This document shows positions 39,142-46,516 of a DNA stretch of 46,516 nt, one piece after another. A program made the position numbers and the translations under genes. How positions within the stretch are numbered: position 1 is the stretch's first letter; each line of letters opens with the position of its first letter. Origin of the DNA: Desulfobacteraceae bacterium (GTDB lineage: Bacteria > Desulfobacterota > Desulfobacteria > Desulfobacterales > Desulfosalsimonadaceae); assembly GCA_003597945.1 (NCBI GenBank), contig QZJS01000023.1, forward strand, positions 1 to 46,516, read 5' to 3'. A model generated the notes under the pieces. The model saw nothing but the letters and a program-made list of their open reading frames with translations, made no database searches and was not told the origin of the DNA.

Positions 39142-41469
39142 TCACTTCAGTAACTCGGCCTTCCGGTATCTCTCTTCGGACCGATGGTCAATTCCCAGTT
39201 TTTTATAAAGATCGCCGGCGGCGCGGTGCAAATCGGAATCATCCGGAAAGTAATCAATGGCTTTTAAGATAATGCGCAATGCCTTTTCATCCATATGGTG
39301 GCGGCGATAAAAGTTGACGACATGCAGAAAGGACCGTTTTTCGACCCGATTCTCATAGGGCAGAAATTCCAGGGCGCTCGCATAGGCGTTTTCGGCGTTT
39401 TGTTTTTCACCCAGGAAATTATAGAAATCCCCCAGAAACAAGTGGGGTCTCACCCGGTTCGGCAAGGCCCGGCGCATCCCGTCGTCATCGAATTGATAAA
39501 GCACCATCAACGCCAGGCAGGCATTGGTTATCCGGGCGTCTACGGTCATGGCCCGCTTTAATATATCCATGCCTTTTTCCGGCCGATCAATTTCAAACCA
39601 CATTTCAGCCAACTTCAAATATGCAGGCATGTTATTGGGATTGTAATGAATGCTTTTCAGAAAAAGTTTTTCCGCCGGATCATGATTCCCCTGACGGCGC
39701 ATAAAAGCGGCGGCATCCATCAGATAACGGCTGTTGCAGGGATCACGGCGAAGTGTTTTTTCGTGATAGCGCATCGCCTTGTCGTTTTTTAAAAGAAATG
39801 ACGCGGTATTGGCCGATATATCGGCATACCGGGGATGCAGCATGTCGAGGGCTCCGGCGGTTTTTGACGCCTGATGGATTTCGAGCAGTGTTTCCCGTGA
39901 TGTGGCCGGGCTAAGGGTAATATTTTGATAATCCTCCATATAATGATGGGCCGTCAGGGCGCCGCCATGAACGTAAAGGACAGCCGCAAACAGGATCAGG
40001 GCCGCGATTCCTGTTGGATAAGGCCTGATTTTGGATGGGACTAAACAGGTGGCCGCCGTATCGGATCGCATGCGGGTATTGGCCGCAGCCACCGCCATGG
40101 CCAGAACAAGGAAGAAATAAAGTCCGTTGGCTCCGACCTGCATATTGAAATCCACCAGGGAATGGAGAAGGACCGCGCTGACGGATGTGATGCAACCGAT
40201 GAAAAGCAGCACGGAATAGGGTTCCCGGCGTTTCATGAATGTTTTCGCGGCAGCGGACAATATGGAAAAAAGAGCCCAGCCCATCAGCGCCGTCAGAATG
40301 ATGCCGCCGGTGGATAAAAACTCAAGATAGTCGTTATGCGCGTGTTCCAGAACCTGTGTGCCGGGATCAGTGCGGTAGAGCGGATAAATTTTTTCAAATG
40401 TTCCAACGCCGGCGCCGGTCAGGGGGAAATCGCCGATAATATTGGCGGCGTCTTTCCAATAGACAAAACGATTGAGATTGATTTCGCCGGCCGGCCCCCG
40501 GAGATCTTCGAAGCGGTCAACAATCGAATTCCACCCGGAAGTCCCGGTCAACAGCAGCACAACGATGACGATAACACCGATATAACAGCCGGATGTTTTC
40601 CGGTTCGTCCTGAAAATCAGAAGGCCGGAAAAAATGATCATGGAAATGGTCAGCGACAGGATCCCGCCCCGGGAAAGGCTGAGTAAAATGGAAGTGGCGA
40701 TGAGCACCGCGGCCGTGCCGTAGAGAAAATGCTGACTGACCCGTTTGTGCGAGAAAAAATCGGCAAGCCTTCTTTTTATTGAAATTTTTGCCATGACAGG
40801 CCGGTAGACCAGAAACATGGCAAGCACCAGAGGGAAAATCATCTCCATGAGTCCGGCATAGTGGTTGCGGTTCACATAGGGCCCCATGGGCGAGCCCTCA
40901 TGACTCAGTTCCCTGATCCACAATATTTTGTTGCCGGGGGAGGGATAATCGATACTCCTGGTGACAAACTCAATAATGGCGAACAGGGCAAGCACCGCGG
41001 CAAAACCGGTAATGACGACCACGGTTTTTCTAAGCAGAAGTCGGTCGGATAAAAACTGCACGGCAATGACATAAAAAATCAGATAGCAGGAAAATCGCAA
41101 CAGCTCCATCAAGGTCGCCCGGGGATAAATCGACAGGGAAAGCATCCCGGGTTCTCCGGTCAAAACGGACAGACCATCATAGACGGCATATGTCGAAGGA
41201 GAGAGGAACTTGACGATGGTCGCGGGCAGGGGGACAATCTGCAATAAAATGAATGCATTTACCATCAGCAGAGGGATCAGGCCCGGGACCTGAAAAAACG
41301 GCGTTTCCCGTGAAGCGCATGTCAGCATCAGGGCGCCGGCGCTGATCATGAGACCCATGACCAGGTAGGACCAGGTCTCCACCGTGCCGAAGGCCAGGGG
41401 TGAAAAAATCAAGGCGGCTAAAAAAAGATAAAAGGCGATTTTTTGCATGGCCCGGCCGCTAATCGACAT
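39142..41469 (-). CDS. O-antigen ligase/polymerase family protein with C-terminal TPRs
   Basis: A 775-residue inner-membrane protein. Residues 1-480 carry roughly twelve hydrophobic segments with the Wzy_C/WaaL block: LSLSRGGILSLTISMIIFSG, then a periplasmic loop GVGTFEKIYPLYRTDPGTQV and LEHAHNDYLEFLSTGGII, whose His region is typical of ligases. Residues about 530-775 are tetratricopeptide-like repeats (KLFLKSIHYNPNNMPAYLKL, AENAYASALEFLPYENR), presumably periplasmic. Such proteins either polymerise repeats or attach glycan to an acceptor; the sequence alone does not say which. The frame starts inside the phosphatase gene (11-base overlap); a second ATG at 41448 is possible. Confidence 0.87.
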   Translation of the reverse strand: MSISGRAMQKIAFYLFLAALIFSPLAFGTVETWSYLVMGLMISAGALMLTCASRETPFFQVPGLIPLLMVNAFILLQIVPLPATIVKFLSPSTYAVYDGLSVLTGEPGMLSLSIYPRATLMELLRFSCYLIFYVIAVQFLSDRLLLRKTVVVITGFAAVLALFAIIEFVTRSIDYPSPGNKILWIRELSHEGSPMGPYVNRNHYAGLMEMIFPLVLAMFLVYRPVMAKISIKRRLADFFSHKRVSQHFLYGTAAVLIATSILLSLSRGGILSLTISMIIFSGLLIFRTNRKTSGCYIGVIVIVVLLLTGTSGWNSIVDRFEDLRGPAGEINLNRFVYWKDAANIIGDFPLTGAGVGTFEKIYPLYRTDPGTQVLEHAHNDYLEFLSTGGIILTALMGWALFSILSAAAKTFMKRREPYSVLLFIGCITSVSAVLLHSLVDFNMQVGANGLYFFLVLAMAVAAANTRMRSDTAATCLVPSKIRPYPTGIAALILFAAVLYVHGGALTAHHYMEDYQNITLSPATSRETLLEIHQASKTAGALDMLHPRYADISANTASFLLKNDKAMRYHEKTLRRDPCNSRYLMDAAAFMRRQGNHDPAEKLFLKSIHYNPNNMPAYLKLAEMWFEIDRPEKGMDILKRAMTVDARITNACLALMVLYQFDDDGMRRALPNRVRPHLFLGDFYNFLGEKQNAENAYASALEFLPYENRVEKRSFLHVVNFYRRHHMDEKALRIILKAIDYFPDDSDLHRAAGDLYKKLGIDHRSEERYRKAELLK

Positions 41470-42166
41470 GAATTTCCATGCCCGCTAAAACCGATTCCGG
41501 ATTTTTTCGGACAAGACGCTCGGAAACGGCATTGCCGAGACGATCCCGCACCGTTTTTGCGGCCGGAGAAAGCAGAGGCCGCCGGGTGCTTCTGGAATGG
41601 GCATCTGAGGCAATCAGATCTACTTTCCCGGAATCGAGTAAAAAATTCGCGCAATAGGCGATGTCTCTCCCGAAGTCGCCGGTGATGCTGCCGGCGGTGA
41701 TTTGCACGTAAACATTCTTGGTTAACAGCGGCAATAACGCTTCCGGAGAGCGCATAACGGAATAGTTGCGCTCCGGATGGGCGATAATCGGTTTGAGTCC
41801 TCGCGTTAAAAGCCATTGAAGCAGTTGACCGGCATAAGAAGGGAGGTGATCATGGGGAAATTCAATAAGGATATAGGACGTGCCGGAAATGGTGAATTTG
41901 CATAATGCGTGGGGATCCAGTCCGATGGCCACTTCCGCGCCGGGATACACCTCAACGGGAATGTTTTGCGCCGACAGCAGACGGTTTAAGCGGTCCACGC
42001 CGGCGGCGATGTCATCCATGGACAAACGGTTGTCATAGATGTGCGGCGTGGCGATAATACCGGTTATTCCATCACTGGCCGCGATGCTGGCCATTTCCAC
42101 CGATTCCTTGTCATCTGTCGGCCCGTCATCCAGGTTGGGCAGAATATGGCAATGGGTATCAATCAT
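41459..42166 (-). CDS. PHP-type protein tyrosine phosphatase (CpsB/CapC/YwqE family)
   Basis: A 235-residue metal-dependent phosphatase that removes phosphate from the tyrosine tail of the neighbouring kinase. The N-terminal metal site is MIDTHCHILPNLDDGPTDD. Other PHP motifs are GIIATPHIYDNR, the acidic EVYPGAEVAIG, KPIIAHPERNY and LIASDAHSRSTRRP. Length matches Gram-positive CpsB; proteobacterial loci with a PHP phosphatase instead of Wzb are also common. It lies 11 bases after the kinase gene, so kinase and phosphatase are made together. Confidence 0.93.
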   Translation of the reverse strand: MIDTHCHILPNLDDGPTDDKESVEMASIAASDGITGIIATPHIYDNRLSMDDIAAGVDRLNRLLSAQNIPVEVYPGAEVAIGLDPHALCKFTISGTSYILIEFPHDHLPSYAGQLLQWLLTRGLKPIIAHPERNYSVMRSPEALLPLLTKNVYVQITAGSITGDFGRDIAYCANFLLDSGKVDLIASDAHSRSTRRPLLSPAAKTVRDRLGNAVSERLVRKNPESVLAGMEIHVD

Positions 42167-42177
42167 GAAACCAGGGA

Positions 42178-44406
42178 CTATGATGGGGTTGTATAATCAT
42201 TTTTATAATAGCCGTATGACCCGTAATATTTTGAATAATAATAATTTTCCTTTTTAACGTCCACCGCGTTGACAATGATCCCCAGCATGTTGGAATGAAT
42301 GCTGGTCAGCATCTGATGGGCCCGGGCCACGCCGTCATAGGTGGAAACACCGGAGCGGGCCACCAGGATGGTTTGCTCGACCACCCTGCTGATCAGGTGA
42401 GCGTCGCTGACATTGAGCAGGGGCGGGGAATCGATGATGATAAAATCATACTGCATTTTAAGGGTCCGGACAAAATCGCCCAGCCGGGCCGAGCTTAACA
42501 GTTCGGATGGATTGGGCGGAACCGGCCCTGCCGGCGCGATATCAAGATAATCATGAACGCCGCTCGGAATGGTGATGATTTCGGATCGGCCCGACAGCCA
42601 GGTGCTCAGCCCCTGGCTGTTTTCGATATGAACGATTTTATGGATCCTGGACCGTCGCATATCCCCGTCCACCAGAAGCACTTTTTTCTCCGACTGGGCC
42701 AGGGCCAGGGCCAGGTTGAAGGCGGTGACGGTTTTTCCCACTTCCTGATGCATGCTGGAAATCAGGATGATCTCCGGCGACGCTTCCGGCGAGGATAACA
42801 GCACGGCCGTGCGGATGGCTTTATAGGCCTCGGACACCGCGGAGCCGGGTTTTTTAAGGACGATGGTTTCAATGTCGCCTTCGGTTTGTTTGGTCATCAT
42901 GGGGACCATTCCCAGTACCGGGATGCCCAGCCGCTGTTGGGCGTCATCGGCGGTTTTAACCGTGTCGTCCATGTAATCTAAAAAAAACGCCAGGCCGATT
43001 CCCGCGGCCAGACTCAGGAAAAGGCCGATCATAAGCGCCCGCCTGGGGCCCTGGGTGACGGGCATGGTCGGCGTTTCAGCGTTTTCAATCACCCAGACTT
43101 CGACTTCCTGCTGGGTTTCGACGATATTGAATTCCTTGATCCGGCTCAACAGCCTCTCATATAGCAGCCGGTGGACCTCAACATCCCGATTTAAAATTTC
43201 ATATTGAATAAACTTGTCGCCCATCAGCGCGGCGTTTGCTTTGGCTTCGTCGAGTTGCTCCTGGAGTTTATTCGCCGTTTGCCGGGCCAGTTCATAACGG
43301 TTGTTGACGGACTGGATGGCGTCTTTGACCTCCGTGTTGAGTTTTTCCCTTAACACATTGAGGTCTTTTTCCGCCAGGAGCATCCTGGGGTGCCTGGGAC
43401 CGAGGCTTTTGGATAAGGTGATGCGCTCCTGTTCCTTCTGGATGATCTGTCGGCGCAGTTCCCTGATGGTTTCATTGTCGGAAACAAACGGCAGATTCAG
43501 AGCTTCTTCCGGAGATATTCGCCTGATTTCCTGATACAGGGCCTGGAGTTCGTTGACTTCCGCCTGGGCCCGGGTCAGGTTTCCGCTGATCTGGGCGATT
43601 TTTTCCGGATAAATGGCTTCCTGGTCGTTTACCGTGTAAATGTCATGCTGCTTTTTGTATTCCCGGAGTTTCCGCTCGGCGGCTTCCAGTTTCGCTCGTT
43701 CCGAATCCGCGTTGGATTTCATCCATTCCAGCGTTTTTGACGTGTTTTCCATCTTCATATCCATCAGAAACTGCTTGTACGCGGAAGCCACCGCATTGGC
43801 GATGGCGGCGGCAAAAGGCGGGCTGGTGGAGGTAAAGCTTACATTGACGATATTGCCTTCTTCCGCTTTTCCGTCCACCACGATCCCGTTTCGCACTTTG
43901 CGGGAAAGATCCTGGTGTTTTTTCCCGTTGGCTTCGTCGGGGGTGATCTTGGTTTTGCCCAACTCCGGAGGTTCGACGCCATGCGGTTCTTTATTTTCCG
44001 GATTTTTTCCGAATGAAAAAAGGCTGCGGCCCCAGGTGAACACATGGTTGAAGATATTCGACGACGGCTGCGCTGCGTCAAAGTAGCGGTCATAGGTCTC
44101 ATCGAGATTCAAGATCTCTACCACTTTATCGGCGACCTTGCTGCTTTTGATCAACTGGTTCTGTGTTTTCAGGAAATGGGGATCATAGAAATAAAACGGG
44201 TTGGTGGAAACCAGAGCCGGGTCCATGTTGCGCTTTATCAGCAGCTTGGCGGTGGCGGTGTAAACCGGCGTGCCGGAAAATGCCTTGATCAGAACAAACG
44301 GCAGACAGACCAGAAAAATCAGCAGGATGATTTTTTTCCGGCGGTTGATAACCCCCAGGTACTGCCTGATAGGATTTTCATCTTCGATATACGTTTGGTC
44401 ATGCAT
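42178..44406 (-). CDS. wzc: Polysaccharide co-polymerase / BY-kinase (Wzc-like)
   Basis: A 742-residue inner-membrane protein. A Wzz domain follows the first membrane segment (KIILLIFLVCLPFVLIKAF), then a long periplasmic coiled-coil region rich in Glu/Arg (about residues 200-420), the second membrane segment (RRALMIGLFLSLAAGIGLAF) and a cytosolic kinase. Walker A' is LLVDGDMRRS and Walker B FIIIDSPPLLNVSD. The Walker A loop reads SSMHQEVGKT where most BY-kinases have a PGEGKT-type loop. The tail NYYYSKYYGSYGYYKNDY holds nine tyrosines for autophosphorylation. It controls chain length and export together with Wza; the phosphatase gene follows. Confidence 0.93.
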   Translation of the reverse strand: MHDQTYIEDENPIRQYLGVINRRKKIILLIFLVCLPFVLIKAFSGTPVYTATAKLLIKRNMDPALVSTNPFYFYDPHFLKTQNQLIKSSKVADKVVEILNLDETYDRYFDAAQPSSNIFNHVFTWGRSLFSFGKNPENKEPHGVEPPELGKTKITPDEANGKKHQDLSRKVRNGIVVDGKAEEGNIVNVSFTSTSPPFAAAIANAVASAYKQFLMDMKMENTSKTLEWMKSNADSERAKLEAAERKLREYKKQHDIYTVNDQEAIYPEKIAQISGNLTRAQAEVNELQALYQEIRRISPEEALNLPFVSDNETIRELRRQIIQKEQERITLSKSLGPRHPRMLLAEKDLNVLREKLNTEVKDAIQSVNNRYELARQTANKLQEQLDEAKANAALMGDKFIQYEILNRDVEVHRLLYERLLSRIKEFNIVETQQEVEVWVIENAETPTMPVTQGPRRALMIGLFLSLAAGIGLAFFLDYMDDTVKTADDAQQRLGIPVLGMVPMMTKQTEGDIETIVLKKPGSAVSEAYKAIRTAVLLSSPEASPEIILISSMHQEVGKTVTAFNLALALAQSEKKVLLVDGDMRRSRIHKIVHIENSQGLSTWLSGRSEIITIPSGVHDYLDIAPAGPVPPNPSELLSSARLGDFVRTLKMQYDFIIIDSPPLLNVSDAHLISRVVEQTILVARSGVSTYDGVARAHQMLTSIHSNMLGIIVNAVDVKKENYYYSKYYGSYGYYKNDYTTPS

Positions 44407-44424
44407 ATTTTTTCGCTAAACCCT

Positions 44425-45225
44425 TTAGAAATAACTTTCCGGAACGACTATGACGTCATTGGGCTGCACCGCTTCATCCATCTTGACGTTATGGAGAAGC
44501 TGCTCGACGCCGTCTATGGATCGGATGATTCTTATCCGATTGGGCGCGGCCTTGCCGCTTAAACCGCCCGCTTTCGTCAGGGCCTGCAACACCGTGAGAC
44601 CGGTTAAATAGATATATTCACCGGAGCTTTTTACTTCCCCGGTCACATAATAAACCCTTTTGGGGGGGATATAAATATTATCCCCGTTCATGATGGCCAG
44701 ATTTTCGGAAAGCAGGCCCTGTTCCAGGAGTTTCTGGAGATCGACGTTAATGATTTGTTTTTCTTCAAGTCCCGGGTCGTGCCGCCTTATAATCGCTTCA
44801 GCGCCGGCGGTTTCAGCTAACCCGCCCGCTTTTGAAATCAGCTCCAGAAGGGATGTCTGCCCTTTAAGCTCATAAAGGCCGGGCGCTCGCACACCCCCCA
44901 GAATGGTCACTTTCAGGCTTCTGAATTCTTCTATAAAAATAGTCACCTGCGGTTCGACAAGATAGCCGTCGGCCAGAAGGGTTTCGATGTTACCGGAAAG
45001 CCGGCCTACGGTCATTCCGGCGGCGCGAACCTGTCCGATCAGGGGCAGGGTGATCATGCCGTCCCCGCTGATGCGCACGATGGATTTTAAATCCGGCTGG
45101 TCATAGACGGAAACCGTCAGCACATCGCCTTCACCCAGCACATAGTCCTGGGAAAGGGCCGGGGATATCCATGCGGCCGCCTGAAGTATAACAAATAATA
45201 GAAACGGGTATATGGCTTTTTGCAT
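44425..45225 (-). CDS. wza: Polysaccharide export outer-membrane protein (Wza-like)
   Basis: A 266-residue secreted protein with a signal peptide (residues 1-26, ending SPALSQ). The Poly_export domain starts DYVLGEGDVLTVSVYDQPDL and continues with GDGMITLPLIGQVRAAG. Two SLBB domains follow: KVTILGGVRAPGLYELKG and YYVTGEVKSSGEYIYLTGLT. No lipobox Cys is seen at the cleavage site and the protein is shorter than E. coli Wza (about 379), lacking the C-terminal pore helix; this fits the short form that needs a separate outer-membrane partner, for which the adjacent beta-barrel is a candidate. 18 bases separate it from wzc. Confidence 0.92.
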   Translation of the reverse strand: MQKAIYPFLLFVILQAAAWISPALSQDYVLGEGDVLTVSVYDQPDLKSIVRISGDGMITLPLIGQVRAAGMTVGRLSGNIETLLADGYLVEPQVTIFIEEFRSLKVTILGGVRAPGLYELKGQTSLLELISKAGGLAETAGAEAIIRRHDPGLEEKQIINVDLQKLLEQGLLSENLAIMNGDNIYIPPKRVYYVTGEVKSSGEYIYLTGLTVLQALTKAGGLSGKAAPNRIRIIRSIDGVEQLLHNVKMDEAVQPNDVIVVPESYF

Positions 45226-45311
45226 TCTTTTTATCTGTCAATCTGTCAAAATAGCCGGGAAAAATTTTAAGGGCATCATCGCACAGGAGCGGGATCATCC
45301 TAAAAATGCGA

Positions 45312-45339
45312 AAACAGCTTAAAATAAATTAAGCTGTTT
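45312..45339 (-). terminator. Intrinsic terminator after the beta-barrel gene
   Basis: AAACAGCTTAA (45312-45322) and TTAAGCTGTTT (45329-45339) form an 11-base perfect stem with a 6-base loop, extendable by GCG on each side with one bulge. On the minus strand it is followed by ATTTTTAGG. It lies 66 bases after the beta-barrel stop and 87 bases before the wza start, so wza probably has its own promoter or depends on readthrough, which an RfaH-like factor could provide. Confidence 0.75.
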
Positions 45340-45404
45340 CGCGGAAAAATCAAATCATTTGTTTTCAAAATAAAAGCCGGCTTTGATCCCGTTCCGCTAT
45401 TCCG

Positions 45405-46516
45405 CTATATGGACAAACTGGCGCGGATGAAAAACGTGTGGTCAACGTAATCATGGGCCGGATAATTGGAGTCATGGTCGGTGTAAATATAGGCGCCGTT
45501 AATAGTTAGATACTTGGTGAACTGGATGGATATGGATGGTGAAAGCGCGAAATTCAAATCTTTGCGTTCCGACAGATCACCGTCCCGATCCACCTGCCGG
45601 CTTCCCTTGAACTTGTCGTAGAAAAGGGAAGTGTCCAGATTCAGCGTGATATTGGGATGAGCTTTCCAGCCCAATTTACAACCGGCAAAATGAGCCAGGA
45701 TGTAATCGGCGTAAAAATTCTCTGGCTCGTAATAGTTGTAACGGTGTTCCAGAACTTCGTCATATCGCCGGTAGGCGTTGAGCGTCAGATTGACGCGTTC
45801 CGTGAGATTATGGTCAAACTGGATAGCGGCCAGCCAGTTGTCTTCGGTGATGTCGGCGATGGCGACATCCGTGTCGATCATGCCCGGAGAATCCATTCGT
45901 TTTTTGCCGTATCCGCCTTTGATCTGTCCGCTGGATTTTCCGGTCATCTCCCACCGGATGCCACCGAAATACCGGTGTTCGTAGCTGTCCCTGGGTGATG
46001 TTTTGTAACTGATATCGGCAAATTCATAGTTCAGAAAGAAGGACGTCTTGGCGGTCAGCCGGAAAAACAGGTATGCGGCGTAGGCATCATCCCGCCGGTC
46101 GTCGTCCCGGTTGAAATCATCCCGATAATTCAGGCGGAAATTGCTGTAGTCCAGCCGCGCCTGCAGTTTCGCCGTGGGGTCGAGCGTGCCGGCGATATGA
46201 AACATGTTGGACTTGTATTTATCGTCTGTATAGAAGGCCCGTTCGGAAAATTCGTCATATGAAATTTTATACTGGTCAATGGCCCGCACCGACAGCTTGT
46301 TTCCGGAATGGTAATGCAGCATGGCGTCCACCCGGTGAGTCGTGCGGTTTAACGAGTTGTTGCTCCCTAAAAAGTCGTCGGCCCGGTCGATATCATCGTC
46401 ATCGATGATGCCGCTGCCGTTATCCGGGTCATTGTACGCCTTGTTTTTCTGGCCGTGATAGCGTTCAAACTGCGGACTGTATAGTATATATGCCTGGAAT
46501 CTATTGAAATCTAATG
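45405..46516 (-). CDS. Outer-membrane beta-barrel protein (BBP2-like, 5' end outside window)
   Basis: The frame is open to the right edge; about 370 residues are visible and the signal peptide lies outside. The sequence alternates polar and aromatic residues in short strands: LDFNRFQAYILYSPQFERY, AYAAYLFFRLTAKTSFFLNY, YFGGIRWEMTGKSSGQIKGG, RVNLTLNAYRRYDEV, TFFIRASLSI at the C-terminus. Acidic loops (IIDDDDIDRADDF) may bind metal. The layout matches the beta-barrel porin-like proteins found beside wza in exopolysaccharide loci, possibly the outer-membrane channel that pairs with the short Wza. A terminator follows it. Confidence 0.8.
   Translation of the reverse strand, partial: LDFNRFQAYILYSPQFERYHGQKNKAYNDPDNGSGIIDDDDIDRADDFLGSNNSLNRTTHRVDAMLHYHSGNKLSVRAIDQYKISYDEFSERAFYTDDKYKSNMFHIAGTLDPTAKLQARLDYSNFRLNYRDDFNRDDDRRDDAYAAYLFFRLTAKTSFFLNYEFADISYKTSPRDSYEHRYFGGIRWEMTGKSSGQIKGGYGKKRMDSPGMIDTDVAIADITEDNWLAAIQFDHNLTERVNLTLNAYRRYDEVLEHRYNYYEPENFYADYILAHFAGCKLGWKAHPNITLNLDTSLFYDKFKGSRQVDRDGDLSERKDLNFALSPSISIQFTKYLTINGAYIYTDHDSNYPAHDYVDHTFFIRASLSI

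Noticed and set aside
45229..45251. Two TTGACAGA repeats just before wza as a promoter
   Set aside because: They are only a few bases from the start codon, leaving no room for a -10 box and leader.
1..46516. CRISPR arrays, tRNA or rRNA genes, prophage genes
   Set aside because: No regularly spaced repeats, no cloverleaf-like or rRNA-like sequence and no phage structural genes were recognised on reading.

Overview
The window looks like a piece of a strictly anaerobic Desulfobacterota (deltaproteobacterial, Desulfobacterales-like) chromosome. This is an inference from gene content and style: a probable UGA-encoded selenoprotein, a FadH-type Fe-S/flavin oxidoreductase, a SEC-C-tagged methionine aminopeptidase, REP-type repeats, and GC-rich core genes beside an AT-rich polysaccharide island. 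No rRNA, tRNA or CRISPR array was seen.

Layout. 1-10 kb is mostly housekeeping. It holds the 5' part of an MFS permease (minus strand), a repeat-filled gap, a DUF1573 periplasmic protein with an in-frame UGA at its conserved Cys, a HAD phosphatase, polA, a small conserved protein, map, a 92-bp REP-like hairpin, and a FadH-like dienoyl-CoA reductase. An AbrB/RelE-type toxin-antitoxin pair and a NusG/RfaH-like antiterminator follow on the plus strand. From 10.6 kb to the right edge nearly everything is on the minus strand and forms one large surface-polysaccharide locus, transcribed from about 46 kb down to 10.6 kb.

Read in the direction of transcription, the locus begins with an outer-membrane beta-barrel, a terminator, Wza, a Wzc-type tyrosine kinase/co-polymerase, a PHP-type tyrosine phosphatase and an O-antigen ligase/polymerase with TPRs. 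A Phd/VapC pair follows, then WbpB- and WbpD-like enzymes and the ABC exporter permease Wzm. Next come a decayed REP-associated transposase element and a second PIN toxin-antitoxin pair, both lying between wzm and wzt. After Wzt there is a methyltransferase, glycosyltransferases, two tandem FdtA-like cupins, an FdtB-like aminotransferase and a run of very AT-rich glycosyltransferases (about 24.0-33.35 kb). The end of the locus is again GC-richer: glycosyltransferases, a multi-spanning GT-C-like protein, HisH2/HisF2/WbpG, a UDP-HexNAc 2-epimerase, a DUF354 protein, a polyprenyl-phosphate sugar transferase with a duplicated membrane module, and a nucleotidyltransferase-like protein.

How it fits together. 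WbpB, WbpD, the 2-epimerase and WbpG/HisH2/HisF2 predict a 2,3-diacetamido-type uronic acid carrying an acetamidino group. FdtA plus the aminotransferase predict a dTDP-3-amino-3,6-dideoxyhexose. The sugar transferase would start the repeat on a lipid carrier and the many glycosyltransferases would extend it. Wzm/Wzt would export a finished chain, while Wza/Wzc/phosphatase/ligase represent a second, Wzy-like export machinery in the same locus. The most notable points are the putative DUF1573 selenoprotein, the base-composition break inside wzt, the duplicated membrane module of the sugar transferase, the FdtA paralogue lacking its histidines, and the shared 27-29 bp inverted ends of two REP/RAYT elements 27 kb apart.
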